This document shows, piece after piece, positions 41,552 to 55,300 of a stretch of 64,000 nucleotides of DNA. The notes beneath the pieces were generated by a model. It was given only the letters and a program-made list of their open reading frames with translations, was not told the DNA's origin and did not search any database. Made by a program: the position numbers and the translations under genes. Source of the stretch: Mastigias papua (taxonomy: Eukaryota; Cnidaria; Scyphozoa; Rhizostomeae; Mastigiidae); NCBI GenBank assembly GCA_964019165.1, contig OZ025281.1, positions 13,518,558 through 13,582,557 of the forward strand, given 5' to 3'. Within the stretch, counting starts at the first letter, position 1; each line of letters starts with the position of its first letter.

Positions 41552-44500
41552 AAAAGTAAGGCTATAACCTTGGTATGTTGCCGAAAAATGACAGAACTCG
41601 AAATTAACTAATTGTGATTGCAGATTGAAAAGTGGTGAAAATGAGCGATTTTTGGCCAAAAAGTAAGGCTATAACTTTGGTATGTTGCCGAAGAATGACC
41701 GAAATTGAAATTGATTGATTTTGATTGCAGATTGAAAAGTGATGAAAATGAGCGATATTTGGCCAAAAAGTAAGGCTATAACCTTGGTAGTTTGCCGAAA
41801 AATGACCAAAATTGAAATTGATTGATGTTGATTGCAGATTGAAAAGTGATGAAAATGAGCGATTTTTGGCCAAAAAGTAAGGCTATAACCTTGGTATTTT
41901 GCCGAAAAATGACCAAAATTGAAATTGATTGATTTTGATTGCAGATTGAAAAGTGATGAAAATGAGCGATTTTTGGCCAAAAAGTAAGGCTATAAACTTG
42001 GTATTTTGCCGAAAAATGACCAAAATTGAAATTGATTGATTTTGATTGCAGATTGAAAAGTGATGAAAATGAGCGATTTTTGGCCGAAAAGTAAGGCTAT
42101 AACCTTGGTAGTTTGCCGAAAAATGACCAAAATTGAAATTGATTGATTTTGATTGCAGATTGAAAAGTGATGAAAATGAGCGATTTTTGGCCAAACAGAA
42201 AGGCTATAACCTTGGTATTTTGCCGAAGAATGACCGAAATTGAAATTGATTGATTTTGATTGCAGATTGAAAAGTGATGAAAATGAGCGAGTTGTGGCCA
42301 AAAAGTAAGGCTATAAACTTGGTATTTTGCCGAAAAATGACCAAAATTGAAATTGATTGATTTTGATTGCAGATTGAAAAGTGATGAAAATGAGCGATTT
42401 TTGGCCAAAAAGTAAGGCTATAACCTTGGTAGTTTGCCGAAAAATGACCAAAATTGAAATTGATTAATTTTGATTGCAGATTGAAAAGTGATGAAAATGA
42501 GCGATTTTTGGCCAAACAGTAAGGCTATAACCTTGGTATTTTGCCGAAGAATGACCACACTCGAAATTAACTAATTGTGATTGCATATTGAAAAGTGCTG
42601 AAAATGAGCGATTTGTGGCCAAAAAGTAAGGCTATAACCTTGGTATTTTGCCGAAAAATGACCAAAATTGAAATTGATTGATGTTGATTGCAGATTGAAA
42701 AGTGATGAAAATGAGCGATTTTTGGCCAAAAAGTAAGGCTATAACCTTGGTATTTTGCCGAAAAATGACCAAAATTGAAATTGATTGATTTTGATTGCAG
42801 ATTGAAAAGTGATGAAAATGAGCGATTTTTGGCCAAAAAGTAAGGCTATAAACTTGGTATTTTGCCGAAAAATGACCAAAATTGAAATTGATTGATTTTG
42901 ATTGCAGATTGAAAAGTGATGAAAATGAGCGATTTTTGGCCGAAAAGTAAGGCTATAACCTTGGTAGTTTGCCGAAAAATGACCAAAATTGAAATTGATT
43001 GATTTTGATTGCAGATTGAAAAGTGATGAAAATGAGCGATTTTTGGCCAAAAAGTAAGGCTATAACCTTGGTATTTTGCCGAAGAATGACCGAAATTGAA
43101 ATTGATTGATTTTGATTGCAGATTGAAAAGTGATGAAAATGAGCGAGTTGTGGCCAAAAAGTAAGGCTATAACCTTGGTATTTTGCCGAAAAATGACCAA
43201 AATTGAAATTGATTGATTTTGATTGCAGATTGAAAAGTGATGAAAATGAGCGATTTTTGGCCAAAAAGTAAGGCTATAAACTTGGTATTTTGCCGAAAAA
43301 TGACCAAAATTGAAATTGATTGATTTTGATTGCAGATTGAAAAGTGATGAAAATGAGCGATTTTTGGCCAAAAAGTAAGGCTATAACCTTGGTATGTTGC
43401 CGAAGAATGACCAAACTCGAAATTAACTAATTGTGATTGCAGATTGAAAAGTGGTGAAAATGAGCGATTTTTTGGCCAAAAAGTAAGGCTATAACCTTGG
43501 TATTTTGCCGAAGAATGACCGAAATTGAAATTGATTGATTTTGATTGCAGATTGAAAAGTGATGAAAATGAGCGATTTTTGGCCAAAAAGTAAGGCTATA
43601 ACCTTGGTATTTTGCCGAAAAATGACCAAAATTGAAATTGATTGATTTTGATTGCAGATTGAAAAGTGATGAAAATGAGCGATTTTTGGCCAAAAAGTAA
43701 GGCTATAACCTTGGTATTTTGCCGAAAAATGACCAAAATTGAAATTGATTGATTTTGATTGCAGATTGAAAAGTGATGATAATGAGCGATTTGTGGCCAA
43801 AAAGTAAGGCTATAACCTTGGTATTTTGCCGAAAAATGACCAAAATTGAAATTGATTGATTTTGATTGCAGATTGAAAAGTGATGAAAATGAGCGATTTT
43901 TGGCCACAAAGTAAGGCTATAACATTGGTATTTTGCCGAAAAATGACGATAATTGAAATTGATTGATTTTGATTGCAGATTGAAAAGTGATGAAAATGAG
44001 CGATGTTTGGCCAAAAAGTAAGGCTATGGCCTTGGTATTTTGCCGAAAAATGACCAAAATTGACATTTATTAATTTTGATTGCAGATTGAAAAGTGATGA
44101 AAATGAGCGATTTTTGGCCAAAAAGTAAGGCTATAACCTTGGTATTTTGCCGTAGAATGACCAAAATTGAAATTGATTGATTTTGATTGCAGATTGAAAA
44201 GTGATGAAAATGAGCGATTTTTGGCCAAAAAGTAAGGCTATAACCTTGGTATTTTGCCGAAGAATGACCGAAATTGAAATTGATTGATTTTGATTGCAGA
44301 TTGAAAAGTGATGAAACTGAGCGATTTTTGGCCAAACAGTAAGGCTATAACCTTGGTATTTTGCCGAAGAATGACCACACTCGAAATTAACTAATTGTGA
44401 TTGCAGATTGAAAAGTGGTGAAAATGAGCGATTTTTGGCCAAATCATAAGGCTATAACCTTGGTATGTTGCCGAAAAATGACCAAAATTGAAATTCATTG

Positions 44501-46698
44501 ATTTTGATTGCAGATTGAAAAGTGATGAAAATGAGCGATTTTTGGCCAAAAAGTAAGGCTATAACCTTGGTATTTTGCCGAAAAATGACCAAAATTGAAA
44601 TTGATTGATTTTGATTGCAGATTGAAAAGTGATGATAATGAGCGATTTGTGGCCAAAAAGTAAGGCTATAACCTTGGTAGTTTGCCGAAAAATGACCAAA
44701 ATTGAAATTGATTGATTTTGATTGCAGATTGAAAAGTGATGAAAATGAGCGACTTTTGGCCAAAAGGTAAGGCTATAACATTGGTATTTTGCCGAAAAAT
44801 GACGATAATTGAAATTGATTGATTTTGATTGCAGATTGAAAAGTGATGAAAATGAGCGATGTTTGGCCAAAAAGTAAGGCTATAACCTTGGTATTCTGCC
44901 GAAAAATGACCAAAATTGAAATTGATTGATTTTGATTGCAGATTGAAAAGTGATGAAAATGAGCGATTTTTGGCCAAAGAGTAAGGCTATAACCTTGGGA
45001 TTTTGCCGAAAAATCACTAAAATTGAAATTGATTGATTTTGATTGCAGATTGAAAAGTGATGAAACTGAGCGATTTTTGGCCAAAAAGTAAGGCTATAAC
45101 CTTGGTATTTTGCCGAAAAATGACCAAAATTGAAATTGATTGATTTTGATTGCAGATTGAAAAGTGATGAAAATGAGCGATTTTTGGCCAAAAAGTAAGG
45201 CTATAACCTTGGTATTTTGCCGTAGAATGACCAAAATTGAAATTGATTGATTTTGATTGCAGATTGAAAAGTGATGAAAATGAGCGATTTTTGGCCAAAA
45301 AGTAAGGCTATAACCTTGGTATTTTGCCGAAGAATGACCGACATTGAAATTGATTGATTTTGATTGCAGATTGAAAAGTGATGAAACTGAGCAATTTTTG
45401 GCCAAAAAGTAAGGCTATAACCTTGGTATTTTGCCGAAAAATGACCAAAATTGAAATTGATTGATTTTGATTGCAGATTGAAAAGTGATGAAAATGAGCG
45501 ATTTTTGGCCAAAAAGTAAGGCTATAACCTTGGTATGTTGCCGAAAAATGACAGAACTCGAAATTAACTAATTGTGATTGCAGGTTGAAAAGTGGTGAAA
45601 ATGAGCGATTTTTGGCCAAAACGTAAGGCTATAACCTTGGTATGTTGCCGAAAAATGACCAAAATTGAAATTGATTGATTTTGATTGCAGATTGAAAAGT
45701 GATGAAAATGAGCGATATTTGGCCAAAAAGTAAGGCTATAACCTTGGTATTTTGCCGAAAAATGACCAAAATTGACATTGATTAATTTTGATTGCAGATT
45801 GAAAAGTGATGAAAATGAGCGATTTTTGGCCAAAAAGTAAGGCTATAACCTTGGTATTTTGCCGAAAAATGACCAAAATTGAAATTGATTGATTTTGATT
45901 GCAGATTGAAAAGTGATGAAAATGAGCGATTTTTGGCCAAAAAGTAAGGCTATAACCTTGGTATTTTGCCGAAGAATGACCAAACTTGAAATTGATTGAT
46001 TTTGATTGCAGATTGAAAAGTGATGAAAATGAGCGATGTTTGGCCAAAAAGTAAGGCTATAACCTTGGTATTTTGCCGAAGAATGATCAAAATTGAAATT
46101 GATTGATTTTGATTGCAGATTGAAAAGTGATGAAAATGAGCAATTTTTGGCCAAAAAGTAAGGCTATAACCTTGGTATTTTGCCGAAAAATGACCAAAAT
46201 TGAAATTGATTGATTTTGATTGCAGATTGAAAAGTGATGAAAATGAGCGATTTTTGGCCAAAAAGTAAGGCTATAACCTTGGTATTTTGCCGAAGAATGA
46301 CCAAACTTGAAATTGATTGATTTTGATTGCAGATTGAAAAGTGATGAAAATGAGCGATTTTTGGCCAAAAAGTAAGGCTATAACCTTGGTATTTTGCCGA
46401 AGAATGACCAAAATTGAAATTGATTGATTTTGATTGCAGATTGAAAAGTGATGAAAATGAGCGATTTTTGGCCAAAAAGTAAGGCTATAACCTTGGTATT
46501 TTGCCGAAAAATGACCAAAATTGAAATTGATTGATTTTGATTGCAGATTGAAAAGTGATGAAAATGAGCGATTTTTGGCCAAAAAGTAAGGCTATAACCT
46601 TGGTATTTTGCCGAATAATGACCAAAATTGAAATTGATTGATTTTGATTGCAGATTGAAAAGTGATGAAAATGAGCGATTTTTGGCCAAAAAGTAAGG

Positions 46699-47980
46699 CT
46701 ATAACCTTGGTATTTTGCCGAAAAATGACCAAAATTGACATTGATTAATTTTGATTGCAGATTGAAAAGTGATGAAAATGAGCGATTTTTGGCCAAAAAG
46801 TAAGGCTATAACCTTGGTATTTTGCCGAAAAATGACCAAAATTGAAATTGATTGATTTTGATTGCAGATTGAAAAGTGATGAAAATGAGCGATTTGTGGC
46901 CAAAAAGTAAGGCTATAACCTTGGTATTTTGCCGACAAATGACCAAAATTGAAATTGATTGAGTTTGATTGCAGATTGAAAAGTGATGAAAATGAGCGAT
47001 TTTTGGCCAAAAAGTAAGGCTATAATCTTGGTATTTTGCCGAAAAATGACCAAAATTGAAATTGATTGATTTTGATTGCAGATTGAAAAGTGATGAAAAT
47101 GAGCGATTTTTGGCCAAAAAGTAAGGCTATAACCTTGGTATTTTGCCGACAAATGACCAAAAGTGAAATTGATTGATTTTGATTGCAGATTGAAAAGTGA
47201 TGAAAATGAGCGATTTTTGGCCAAAAAGTAAGGCTATAACCTTGGTATTTCGCCAACATAAGACCAAAATTGAAATTGATTGATTTTGATTGCATATTAA
47301 AAAGTGATGAAAATGAGCGATTTTTGGCCAAAAAGTAAGGCTATAACCTTGGTATTTTGCCGAAAAATGACCAAAATTGACATTGATTAATTTTGATTGC
47401 AGATTGAAAAGTGATGAAAATGAGCGATTTTTGGCCAAAAAGTAAGGCTATAACCTTGGTATTTTGCCGAAAAATGACCAAAATTGAAATTGATTGATTT
47501 TGATTGCAGATTGAAAAGTGATGAAAATGAGCGATTTGTGGCCAAAAAGTAAGGCTATAACCTTGGTATTTTGCCGAAAAATGACCAAAATTGAAATTGA
47601 TTGAGTTTGATTGCAGATTGAAAAGTGATGAAAATGAGCGATTTTTGGCCAAAAAGTAAGGCTATAATCTTGGTATTTTGCCGAAAAATGACCAAAATTG
47701 AAATTGATTGATTTTGATTGCAGATTGAAAAGTGATGAAAATGAGCGATTTTTGGCCAAAAAGTAAGGCTATAACCTTGGTATTTTGCCGACAAATGACC
47801 AAAAGTGAAATTGATTGATTTTGATTGCAGATTGAAAAGTGATGAAAATGAGCGATTTTTGGCCAAAAAGTAAGGCTATAACCTTGGTATTTCGCCAACA
47901 TAAGACCAAAATTGAAATTGATTGATTTTGATTGCATATTAAAAAGTGATGAAAATGACCGATTTTTGGCCAAAAAGTAA
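46699..47980. repeat. Higher-order duplication of a 6-monomer block
   Basis: The rare variants ttcgccaacataagacc and gcatattaaaaagtg occur at about 47250-47290 and again 642 bp later at about 47890-47935. The neighbouring monomers appear in the same order. Confidence 0.85.
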
Positions 47981-48410
47981 GGCTATAACCTTGGTATTTT
48001 GCCGAAAAATGACCAAAATTGAAATTGATTGATTTTGATTGCAGATTGAAAAGTGATGAAAATGAGCGATTTTTGGCCAAAAAGTAAGGCTATAACCTTG
48101 GTATTTTGCCGAAGAATGACCAAAATTGAAATTGATTGATTTTGATTGCAGATTGAAAAGTGATGAAAATGAGCGATTTTTGGCCAAAAAGTAAGGCTAT
48201 AACCTTGGTATGTTGCCGAAAAATGACCAAAATTGAAATTGATTGATTTTGATTGCAGATTGAAAAGTGATGAAAATGAGCGATTTTTGGCCAAAAAGTA
48301 AGGCTATAACCTTGGTATTTTGCCGAAGAATGAGCAAACTTGAAATTGATTGAGTTTGATTGCAGATTGAAAAGTGATGAAAATGAGCGATTTTTCGCCA
48401 AAAAGTAAGG

Positions 48411-49260
48411 CTATAACCTTGGTATTTTGCCGAAGAATGAGCAAAATTGACATTGATTGATTTTGATTGCAGATTGAAAAGTGATGAAAATGAGCGATTT
48501 TTGGCCAAAAAGTAAGGCTATAACATTGGTAGTTTGCCGAAAAATGACCAAAATTGAAGTTGATTGATTTTGATTGCAGATTGAAAAGTGATGAAAATGA
48601 GCGATGTTTGGCCAAAAAGTAAGGCTATAACCTTGGTAGTTTGCCGAAAAATGACCAAAATTGAAATTGATTGATTTTGATTGCAGATTGAAAAGTGATG
48701 AAAATGAGCGATTTTTGGCCAAAAAGTAAGGCTATAACCTTGGTATTTTGCCGAAGAATGACCAAAATTGAAATTGATTGATTTTGATTGCAGATTGAAA
48801 AGTGATGAAAATGAGCGATTTTTGGCCAAAAAGTAAGGCTATAACCTTGGTATTTTGCCGAAAAATGACCAAAATTGACATTGATTGATTTTGATTGCAG
48901 ATTGAAAAGTGATGAAAATGAGCGATTTTTGGCCAAAAAGTAAGGCTATAACATTGGTAGTTTGCCGAAAAATGACCAAAATTGAAGTTGATTGATTTTG
49001 ATTGCAGATTGAAAAGTGATGAAAATGAGCGATGTTTGGCCAAAAAGTAAGGCTATAACCTTGGTAGTTTGCCGAAAAATGACCAAAATTGAAATTGATT
49101 GATTTTGATTGCAGATTGAAAAGTGATGAAAATGAGCGATTTTTGGCCAAAAAGTAAGGCTATAACCTTGGTATTTTGCCGAAGAATGACCAAAATTGAA
49201 ATTGATTGATTTTGATTGCAGATTGAAAAGTGATGAAAATGAGCGATTTTTGGCCAAAAA
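48411..49260. repeat. Higher-order duplication of a 4-monomer block (428 bp)
   Basis: The succession aacattggtag, attgaagttgattg and gcgatgtttggcc occurs twice, 428 bp apart, starting near 48530 and 48955. Confidence 0.8.
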
Positions 49261-52157
49261 GTAAGGCTATAACATTGGTAGTTTGCCGAAAAATGACCAA
49301 AATTGAAATTGATTGATTTTGATTGCAGATTGAAAAGTGATGACAATGAGCGATGTTTGGCCAAAAAGTAAGGCTATAACCTTGGTAGTTTGCCGACAAA
49401 TGACCAAAATTGAAATTGATTGATTTTGATTGCAGATTGAAAAGTGATGAAAATGAGCGATTTTTGGCCGAAAAGTAAGGCTATAACCTTGGTATTTTGC
49501 CGAAAATTGACCAAAATTGAAATTGATTGATTTTGATTGCAGATTGAAAAGTGATGATAATGAGCGATTTGTGGCCAAAAAGTAAGGCTATAACCTTGGT
49601 ATTTTGCCGAAAAATGACCAAAATTGAAATTGATTGATTTTGATTGCAGATTGAAAAGTGATGAAAATGAGCGATTTTTGGCCAAAAAGTAAGGCTATAA
49701 CATTGGTATTTTGCCGAAAAATGACGATAATTGAAATTGATTGATTTTGATTGCAGATTGAAAAGTGATGAAAATGAGCGATGTTTGGCCAAAAAGTAAG
49801 GCTATAACCTTGGTAGTTTGCCGAAAAATGACCAAAATTGAAATTGATTGATTTTGATTGCAGATTGAAAAGTGATGAAAATGAGCGATATTTGGCCAAA
49901 AAGTAAGGCTATAACCTTGGTATTTTGCCGAATAATGACAAACATTGAAATTGATTGAGTTTGATTGCAGATTGAAAAGTGATGAAAATGAGCGATGTTT
50001 GGCCAAAAAGTAAGGCTATAACCTTGGTATTTTGCCGAAAAATGACGATAATTGAAATTGATTGAGTTTGATTGCAGATTGAAAAGTGATGAAAATGAGC
50101 GATGTTTGGCCAAAAAGTAAGGCTATAACCTTGGTATTTTGCCGACAAATGACCAAAATTGAAATTGATTGATTTTGATTGCAGATTGAAAAGTGATGAA
50201 AATGAGCGATTTTTGGCCAAAAAGTAAGGCTATAACCTTGGTATTTTGCCGAAAAATGACCAAAATTGAAATTGATTGATTTTGATTGCAGATTGAAAAG
50301 TGATGAAAGTGAGCGATTTTTGGCCAAAAAGTAAGGCTATAACCTTGGTATTTTGCCGAAAAATGACCAAAATTGAAATTGATTGATTTTGATTGCAGAT
50401 TGAAAAGTGATGAAACTGAGCGATTTGTGGCCAAAAAGTAAGGCTATAACCTTGGTATTTTGCCGAAAAATGACCAAAATTGAAATTGATTGATTTTGAT
50501 TGCAGATTGAAAAGTGATGAAAATGAGCGATGTTTGGCCAAAAAGTAAGGCTATAACCTTGGTATTTTGCCGAAAAATGACCAAAATTGAAATTGATTGA
50601 TTTTGATTGCAGATTGAAAAGTGATGAAAATGAGCGATTTTTGGCCAAAAAGTAAGGCTATAACCTTGGTATTTTGCCGAAGAATGACCAAAATTGAAAT
50701 TGATTGATTTTGATTGCAGATTGAAAAGTGATGAAAATGAGCGATTTTTGGCCAAAAAGTAAGGCTATAACCTTGGTATTTTGCCGAAGAATGACCAAAA
50801 TTGAAATTGATTGATTTTGATTGCAGATTGAAAAGTGATGAAAATGAGCGATTTTTGGCCAAAAAGTAAGGCTATAACCTTGGTATTTTGCCGAAAAATG
50901 ACCAAAATTGAAATTGATTGATTTTGATTGCAGATTGAAAAGTGATGAAAATGAGCGATTTTTGGCCGAAAAGTAAGGCTATAACCTTGGTATTTTGCCG
51001 AAAAATGACCAAAATTGAAATTGATTGATTTTGATTGCAGATTGAAAAGTGATGATAATGAGCGATTTGTGGCCAAAAAGTAAGGCTATAACCTTGGTAT
51101 TTTGCCGAAAAATGACCAAAATTGAAATTGATTGATTTTGATTGCAGATTGAAAAGTGATGAAAATGAGCGATTTTTGGCCAAAAAGTAAGGCTATAACA
51201 TTGGTATTTTGCCGAAAAATGACGATAATTGAAATTGATTGATTTTGATTGCAGATTGAAAAGTGATGAAAATGAGCGATGTTTGGCCAAAAAGTAAGGC
51301 TATAACCTTGGTAGTTTGCCGAAAAATGACCAAAATTGAAATTGATTGATTTTGATTGCAGATTGAAAAGTGATGAAAATGAGCGATATTTGGCCAAAAA
51401 GTAAGGCTATAACCTTGGTATTTTGCCGAAGAATGACCAAAATTGAAATTGATTGATTTTGATTGCAGATTGAAAAGTGATGAAAATGAGCGATTTTTGG
51501 CCAAAAAGTAAGGCTATAACCTTGGTATTTTGCCGAAGAATGACCAAAATTGAAATTGATTGATTTTGATTGCAGATTGAAAAGTGATGAAAATGAGCGA
51601 TTTTTGGCCAAAAAGTAAGGCTATAACCTTGGTATTTTGCCGAAGAATGACCAAAATTGAAATTGATTGATTTTGATTGCAGATTGAAAAGTGATGAAAA
51701 TGAGCGATTTTTGGCCAAAAAGTAAGGCTATAACCTTGGTATTTTGCCGAAAAATGACCAAAATTGACATTGATTAATTTTGATTGCAGATTGAAAAGTG
51801 ATGAAAATGAGCGATTTTTGGCCAAAAAGTAAGGCTATAACCTTGGTATTTTGCCGAAAAATGACCAAAATTGAAATTGATTGATTTTGATTGCAGATTG
51901 AAAAGTGATGAAAATGAGCGATTTTTGGCCAAAAAGTAAGGCTATAACCTTGGTATTTTGCCGAATAATGACCAAAATTGAAATTGATTGATTTTGATTG
52001 CAGATTGAAAAGTGATGAAAATGAGCGATTTTTGGCCAAAAAGTAAGGCTATAACCTTGGTATTTTGCCGAAGAATGACCAAAATTGAAATTGATTGATT
52101 TTGATTGCAGATTGGAAAGTGATGAAAATGAGCGATTCCTGGCCAAAAAGTAAGGCT

Positions 52158-52162
52158 ATAAC
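52158..52162. repeat. Target-site duplication, left copy (ataac)
   Basis: The five satellite bases ataac directly precede the left LTR and are repeated at 56663-56667 directly after the right LTR. Confidence 0.93.
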
Positions 52163-52312
52163 TGTCGTGTTTATTTCTTCGTTGAGAAATTCACAAATAA
52201 TAAGACTTCATTCGGCCATATTGCTCTAGTTCAAACATAACATAACATGAGTAAATACTTTGAGTTACTTGTCATATGTCAGGGGCTGATGGTCAGTTCA
52301 GTGAATACTACA
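52163..52312 (-). repeat. 3' LTR (left on the map), 150 bp
   Basis: On the minus strand it begins tgtagtattc and ends cacgaca. It matches the LTR at 56513-56662 except for g/c near 52214 and t/c near 52242. An aataaa polyadenylation-type signal (complement at 52170-52175) lies close to its 3' end. Confidence 0.97.
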
Positions 52313-52325
52313 TCACTTCCCCCTT
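52313..52325 (-). promoter_or_regulatory. Polypurine tract of the retrotransposon
   Basis: On the minus strand, aagggggaagtga lies directly before the 3' LTR, where the primer for plus-strand DNA synthesis is expected. Confidence 0.8.
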
Positions 52326-52352
52326 GTAACAAAACAAATTATGTAATAAAAT

Positions 52353-55300
52353 TCAATTAGTACTAAAATGAGCAATCGGTTGGCCATAAAAATGAGTTTG
52401 AGTTCTTTCTCTTAACGGGTATCTTCTTCTGTTGATTGGTGGTTCATTGTGTTCAGGATTCCTTTGTGGATAATCATGTCCATCTGTCTCATTGTCACTA
52501 TAGTCACTATATTCACTTTCGCTTTCCGACTCTTGTATTGGGCTATTGATTTTCTTGAAAAATGTGCTATTTCTTTTTATAAGTTTTCCGTCTCTTTCTG
52601 CAGTAATTTGGTTTCCTCTCTTATATTTGATGACATATCTCTTAGGAATGAACTTTGGTGTTAATTTCTTTCGTTGATCTGCTTTTACTATAACTTGATC
52701 ACCTTCTTTCAATTCAGTCTTTCTGACATTCCGTCTCGTATCAGCATAACTCTTCATCTTATCTTTGTTTTCTGCATCGTTGGTCTGAGCAATAGCGTGT
52801 CTGTTTACAAACGTATTTGGGGCTAGCTCAGGCAAAGTACCTCTAACTATTCTATTGAATAATAGTTCTGTTGGAGCAACTTTTGTGGTAGTGTGAGGTG
52901 TGGTTCTGTACGCGAAGAGGAATTTTTGTAATGCTTGGGGCCAGTTTTTCTTTTCTATGATAGCTGATGTTATAGCTTTGTTCAGTGGCTTATTAAATGA
53001 TTCTACTAATCCATTTGCTTGTGGCCACACAGGTGTTACAGGCTTGTGTTTCACCCCTAGTAACTTCATATAACGGGCAAACTCTTCACCATTGAACGGT
53101 GGTCCATTGTCACTTCGGACAACATATGGTATACCGTGTACAGCAAAAACTCTGTCTAACTTTGGTATAATGGCTTTCATGGCAGTGGATCTAACAATTT
53201 CAACTTCTGGAAATCGTGAATATGCATCTATAATAATTAGAAGGTAATCTCCTGTAGCGATTGGACCGAAAAAGTCCATATGTATGGTGTGCCATGGGCT
53301 TGGTGGCATTATTGACATCTGTAATGGCTCTTGTGCATTTTCTGGTGTAGTGGCTTGACAAGCTATACAAGAATCTACCATTTCCTTAACACTGTTATCA
53401 ATCCCTGGGAACCAGATCTTTTCCCTCAGAAGAGCTTTGGTCTTGGCGATGCCTTGATGACCAACGTGTGCAAGATTAATTGCTTTATCGCGCAATGTTT
53501 TTGGAATGATGATTTTACTGTTCTTTAAAATAATTCCATCATGCTGTGCAGTAAGTTGAGTTCGAACTTTATAGTATTGAGCAATTTCTTTTGTATCTAC
53601 GTCAGCATTTGAAGTTTTCCAATTATTGGTCTCTATAGCTCTCATTACGAATTGGATGGTAGGATCTCGTTGTGATTCTTCTTGAATTTCTAGTAATGTC
53701 ATTGATTTGGGAACTGCATGTTCAGAAATGAAATGTACATATTGTTCAGCAAGATTCTCTCGTTTTGCTTCCTTAACTGGGTGTCGTGACATATAATCAG
53801 CAATGTTATCTTTGCCTGCTTGATAAATAACTTTGAAGTTAAAATCTTGTAGTCTTAATAACCATCGCTCAATGCGCATAGGTGGTTTCGATTTTGGATT
53901 CTTATATATTAATTCCAATGGTTTATGGTCTGTGATAAGATCAAATTCACAACCGTATAGATATAAACGGAAATGTTCCATTCCCCACACTATTGCTAAA
54001 GCTTCGCGCTCAGTTTGAGAATATCTTTGTTCAATAGTTGTGAGAGAACGGCTAGCATATGCAATAATGTTGGGTTTCTTTGTGTCATCGTCGATTTGAG
54101 ACAAGATAGCTGAGAGACCGTATGGGCTTGCATCAACTGTAAGCATGGATTTTTTTCCGATATCAAAATATGCCATAACTGGAGCTCGAGTTAGACATTC
54201 CTTTAATTGAACAAATGCCTTCTGTTGTTTTTCAGTCCATTCAAATTTTGCATGTTTTTTCGTGAGCTCTCTTAGTGGTGCTGTTATTGAAGCAAAGTTT
54301 GGAATAAATTGCGAACTGTATGTTGCCATGCCTAGTAGACTTCTGACTTCAGATGCAGATTGGGGCGGTGTAGCTTTAACAAAATCTTCGACTTTCTTAG
54401 GATCCGGTGCTATGCCTTTCTTGGAAAACATCAGGCCATAAAATTCAAGGTTTTCCTTTAGGAAACGGCATTTCTTTAAATTTAACTTTAAGTTCTTCTC
54501 TTGAAGACGATTTAGACAGTTCTCTAACGCTACATCGTGTTTTTCACGGGTTGATCCATAAACAATGATGTCGTCCGCCATGTTTTTAACACCTTTCAAA
54601 TCATGTAATACTTGTTGCAGTGTGGTTTGAAAAATTTCAGCAGCTGAGTTTGTTCCATAATTTAGCCTTGTGTATTGATAGAGTCCTTCATGAGTGCTAA
54701 ATGTTGTTATGTAGCGACTCTCTGGTTTCAATTCAAGTTGGTGGTATGCATGTTGAAGGTCAAGTTTGGAAAAATACTGAGCACCATTTAATTCCATTGT
54801 GAGATCTTTAACTGTAGGCATTATGTGTCTTTCTCTTTGTATTGCAGTATTTGGCATTCGCATGTCAACACATATTCTGATATCATTACTATCCTTCTTT
54901 GGTGTAATGACAATGGGTGAGGACCACTGTGTAGGCGCATCTTTGACTTTTTCTATAATTCCAGCTTTTTCTAATTTCTGCAATTCTTCTGTTACCTTCT
55001 TTCTTAGATGATATGGTATTCTACGTGGCGGTTGTATAAGTCCTGGAATACTTTTGTTAATATGCAACTTTATTTGTCTGTCGTTCAGTTTCCCTCCTGC
55101 ATCAAAAACAGCTTTGTTTCTTTCCAAAATGGCTTGAAGTTTCTTATCACCATGGGCATTGTGCAGTAGCAATCCTCCTGTATTTGATTTGTCAATGTCA
55201 ACACTAATGTTCTTTCTATTCCCGTCAGTAATTGCATGAAGATGCAAACTTAGAAGTCCTCCCTCTTGTGCTGTCACTCCACTTAGAAGGCACCCTGATT

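Larger units (their letters stand above)
22117..52162. repeat. 107-bp satellite array, left block, about 281 monomers
   Basis: Head-to-tail monomers of 107 bp. In order, a unit reads ataaccttggtattttgccg, aaaaatgaccaaaattgaaa, ttgattgattttgattgcag, attgaaaagtgatgaaaatg, agcgatttttggccaaaaag, taaggct. The array is AT-rich with one perfect 14-bp dyad per unit (tttttggccaaaaa). Two main classes are seen: A has attgaaattgattgatttt and gtgatg; B has ctcgaaattaactaattgtg and gtggtg. B is mixed with A between 22.4 and 45.6 kb and absent from 45.6 kb to the end of this block. Minus-strand frames of 89-103 codons recur every 107 bp because the period is not a multiple of 3. Confidence 0.98.

Noticed and set aside
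22117..52162. CENP-B box in the satellite
   Set aside because: The monomer does not contain the nttcgnnnnanncgggn pattern in either orientation as far as I could read.
52449..55011. Plus-strand frames inside the retrotransposon
   Set aside because: They are antisense shadows of the intact gag-pol frame.
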